Shown here: positions 23,830 through 24,732 of the stretch, piece after piece | How the letters are laid out: each line of letters opens with the position of its first letter | How positions within the stretch are numbered: the first letter of the stretch is position 1 | Source of the DNA: Candidatus Uhrbacteria bacterium | Lineage (GTDB): Bacteria > Patescibacteriota > Patescibacteriia > UBA9934 > GWF2-40-263 | NCBI GenBank assembly: GCA_003511125.1 | Contig: DOJV01000047.1 | Coordinates: forward strand, 1-24,732 | Reading direction: 5' to 3' | DNA length: 24,732 nt | Position numbers and translations under genes: made by a program | The notes under the pieces: generated by a model | Told to the model about the DNA's origin: nothing | What the model saw: the letters and a program-made list of their open reading frames with translations, nothing else | The model's database searches: none

Positions 23830-23885
23830 ATTTAACCTCACTTAACCTCCCTTAACCCCAACTTAACCCCCCTTAACCTCTCCAC
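23830..23885 (-). repeat. Five GGTTAA-type units upstream of the S23 gene
   Basis: On the plus strand TTAACCTCAC, TTAACCTCCC, TTAACCCCAAC, TTAACCCCCC and TTAACCTCTCC follow each other with a period of 10-11 nt. Read on the minus strand they are GGTTAAG units separated by G-rich spacers. The last unit supplies GAGG before the S23 start codon. Short period and lack of unique spacers rule out CRISPR. Confidence 0.85.
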
Positions 23886-24224
23886 CTACAACTTTATCTG
23901 CTTCGCGTACTGCCCCAAAACCGGCACTTCCCACTCCTCGCCATTCAAAGCATGAATCATGCCCATGACAACCAAGACGGCTAGCACCAATGATCCGAGC
24001 AGCCAAATTATCTGTCCAATAAACGGCAAAATATTAATAAAGGACAAAACAATCCAAACGATGAAAATCACCAAACCTTGTTTGCCGTGAAACTGGCAAA
24101 AAGCGCTGTCTTTTTTGGCCAAAAGCGGAATCAGACAAAGAATACCAAGGTAGCCAATGGCAGCTAAAAGTTTATTTTCTTCGATATCTTTGGAGTTTTT
24201 CGAGATGATTGGTTCGTTTTCCAT
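23886..24224 (-). CDS. Small DUF4870-like membrane protein with three transmembrane helices
   Basis: 112 aa. A short acidic N-terminus (MENEPIISKNSKDIEENK) leads into three hydrophobic helices at about 18-36, 49-68 and 70-91. The segment LLAAIGYLGILCLIPLLAKK, followed by FCQFHGKQGLVIF, is typical of the DUF4870/Tic20-like group, where an H-x-K/R-Q-G motif follows the first helix. The function of the family is not established; it is a common small inner-membrane protein in CPR genomes. No Shine-Dalgarno precedes the ATG. The stop lies next to the GGTTAA array. It is read in the same direction as the HAD gene upstream, with a repeat-bearing gap between. Confidence 0.82.
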   Translation of the reverse strand: MENEPIISKNSKDIEENKLLAAIGYLGILCLIPLLAKKDSAFCQFHGKQGLVIFIVWIVLSFINILPFIGQIIWLLGSLVLAVLVVMGMIHALNGEEWEVPVLGQYAKQIKL

Positions 24225-24240
24225 AGAAAATTGGGTTTAC

Positions 24241-24294
24241 TTCGCCGACCGTGTCCTTCGAAGCCCGGCGAAGGAGGAAGCCCAGCGAAGGCGA
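24241..24294. repeat. 17-nt tandem repeat with CCTTCG/CGAAGG palindromes
   Basis: AAGCCCGGCGAAGGAGG (24261-24277) and AAGCCCAGCGAAGGCGA (24278-24294) are adjacent copies with 14 of 17 positions identical. The preceding TTCGCCG and TCCTTCGAAG (24241-24262) are complementary to parts of the units, so the whole can fold. It fills the gap between the HAD and DUF4870-like genes. Confidence 0.7.
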
Positions 24295-24302
24295 GTTAAT
24301 TT

Positions 24303-24732
24303 TTATGAGCTTAGTTTAACAGATTGACGAAGATTTTCAATAGCCGATATGGTCTCATCTTTGTTCTTGACTTGATATGCCAAACCGCCAAGCGAGCGAA
24401 AAAAAGAGCAACTTTTTTCAGAATCTTCAATAAGAACCGCTCTCTCAATCGGCACGCCGAGCTCGCTCAAAACAGTCGTAAAAAAATCTCCGTTTTTTTC
24501 GGTTTTTAAAAATCCTAAATCAGAAGAAACCACGATTCTATCAAAAACTTCTTCCAATCTAAGAGCGGGTACGATAAATTTTCTGAAACAATCCATATTT
24601 CCGGTCGCCAGAACGACATAAGCCTCGAGACGAAGACCAGCAATTGCCTCTTTCAAGGATTCACCAAAAGTCATCGATTGACACGAGCTGACGAATTCCG
24701 ACCAAAGCAAATCGTAAGGCAGACCGGCCCAT
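24303..24732 (-). CDS. HAD-superfamily hydrolase, 5' end beyond window
   Basis: 143 codons are visible and the frame is open to the window edge (WAGLPYDLLWSEF before the TTG at 24710), so the real start is outside. The part present covers the cap and the C-terminal half of the core. Motif II is in VVLATGNMD (Thr), the motif III Lys is in GFLKTEKNGDFF, and the motif IV acidic pair is in VLIEDSEKSC, followed by a helix-strand end. The nucleophile motif DxDxT is missing only because of the window edge. Members dephosphorylate small phosphate esters; the substrate cannot be predicted from this fragment. It is the first of the run of minus-strand genes in this window. Confidence 0.85.
   Translation of the reverse strand, partial: WAGLPYDLLWSEFVSSCQSMTFGESLKEAIAGLRLEAYVVLATGNMDCFRKFIVPALRLEEVFDRIVVSSDLGFLKTEKNGDFFTTVLSELGVPIERAVLIEDSEKSCSFFRSLGGLAYQVKNKDETISAIENLRQSVKLSS

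Noticed and set aside
23830..23885. CRISPR array
   Set aside because: Units are only 10-11 nt and directly adjacent, with no unique spacers and no cas genes.

Overview
The window looks like a piece of a Candidatus Patescibacteria (CPR) chromosome. This is an inference from gene content and style: compact AT-leaning housekeeping genes (serS, prfB, tsaC, rsmA), a four-helix-bundle S23 protein, a small three-helix DUF4870-like membrane protein, many starts without a clear Shine-Dalgarno, and a giant Cys/Asp/Ser/Thr-rich secreted protein. prfB encodes RF2 with an intact GGQ, an SPF tripeptide and the classical +1 frameshift site. UGA is therefore a stop codon here, which argues against the code-25 lineages (Gracilibacteria/Absconditabacteria).

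Positions 1-9304 are a mosaic. AT-leaning genes (serS, an M20 metallopeptidase, a 95-aa orphan) alternate with GC-rich units whose codons mostly end in G or C. The GC-rich units are a 3'-truncated lipoprotein with an M23 peptidase domain followed by MopE-type and thrombospondin-3-type Ca-binding repeats; an M29-like metal-dependent aminopeptidase; an uncharacterised lipoprotein with a hydrophobic C-terminus; and a small lipoprotein with an Asp/Thr/Ala linker. The last three each have a plausible TTGACA promoter. All four have inverted repeats in the leader region, and the three that end inside the window finish at a rho-independent terminator. A gene-poor GC-rich stretch at about 6590-7071 holds several nested inverted repeats and may encode an undescribed structured RNA.

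Positions 9314-24732 are all read from the minus strand. In transcription order they carry a partial HAD hydrolase, a DUF4870-like membrane protein, an S23 four-helix-bundle gene bracketed by inverted arrays of a GGTTAA motif, prfB with programmed frameshift, an NAD-dependent sugar epimerase, tsaC (YrdC/Sua5) with a palindromic element inserted in frame, rsmA overlapping tsaC by 4 nt, and a two-gene surface module. The module is a 237-aa membrane-anchored Ca-binding protein followed 31 nt later by a 3189-aa secreted protein. The giant protein carries a recurring C-x5-G-C-type motif, two carbohydrate-binding-module-like segments, Cys/Asp knots, a PKD-like region and a terminal Ca-binding loop.

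Most of the unusual content concerns the cell surface: the giant protein and its anchor partner, and three lipoproteins. This fits an episymbiotic cell that interacts with another cell, but no function has been shown from this sequence. The most promising undescribed items are the giant-protein operon, the 6590-7071 RNA candidate, the switch-like leader at 5095-5302, the repeat-bracketed S23 cassette, and the palindromic element inside tsaC.
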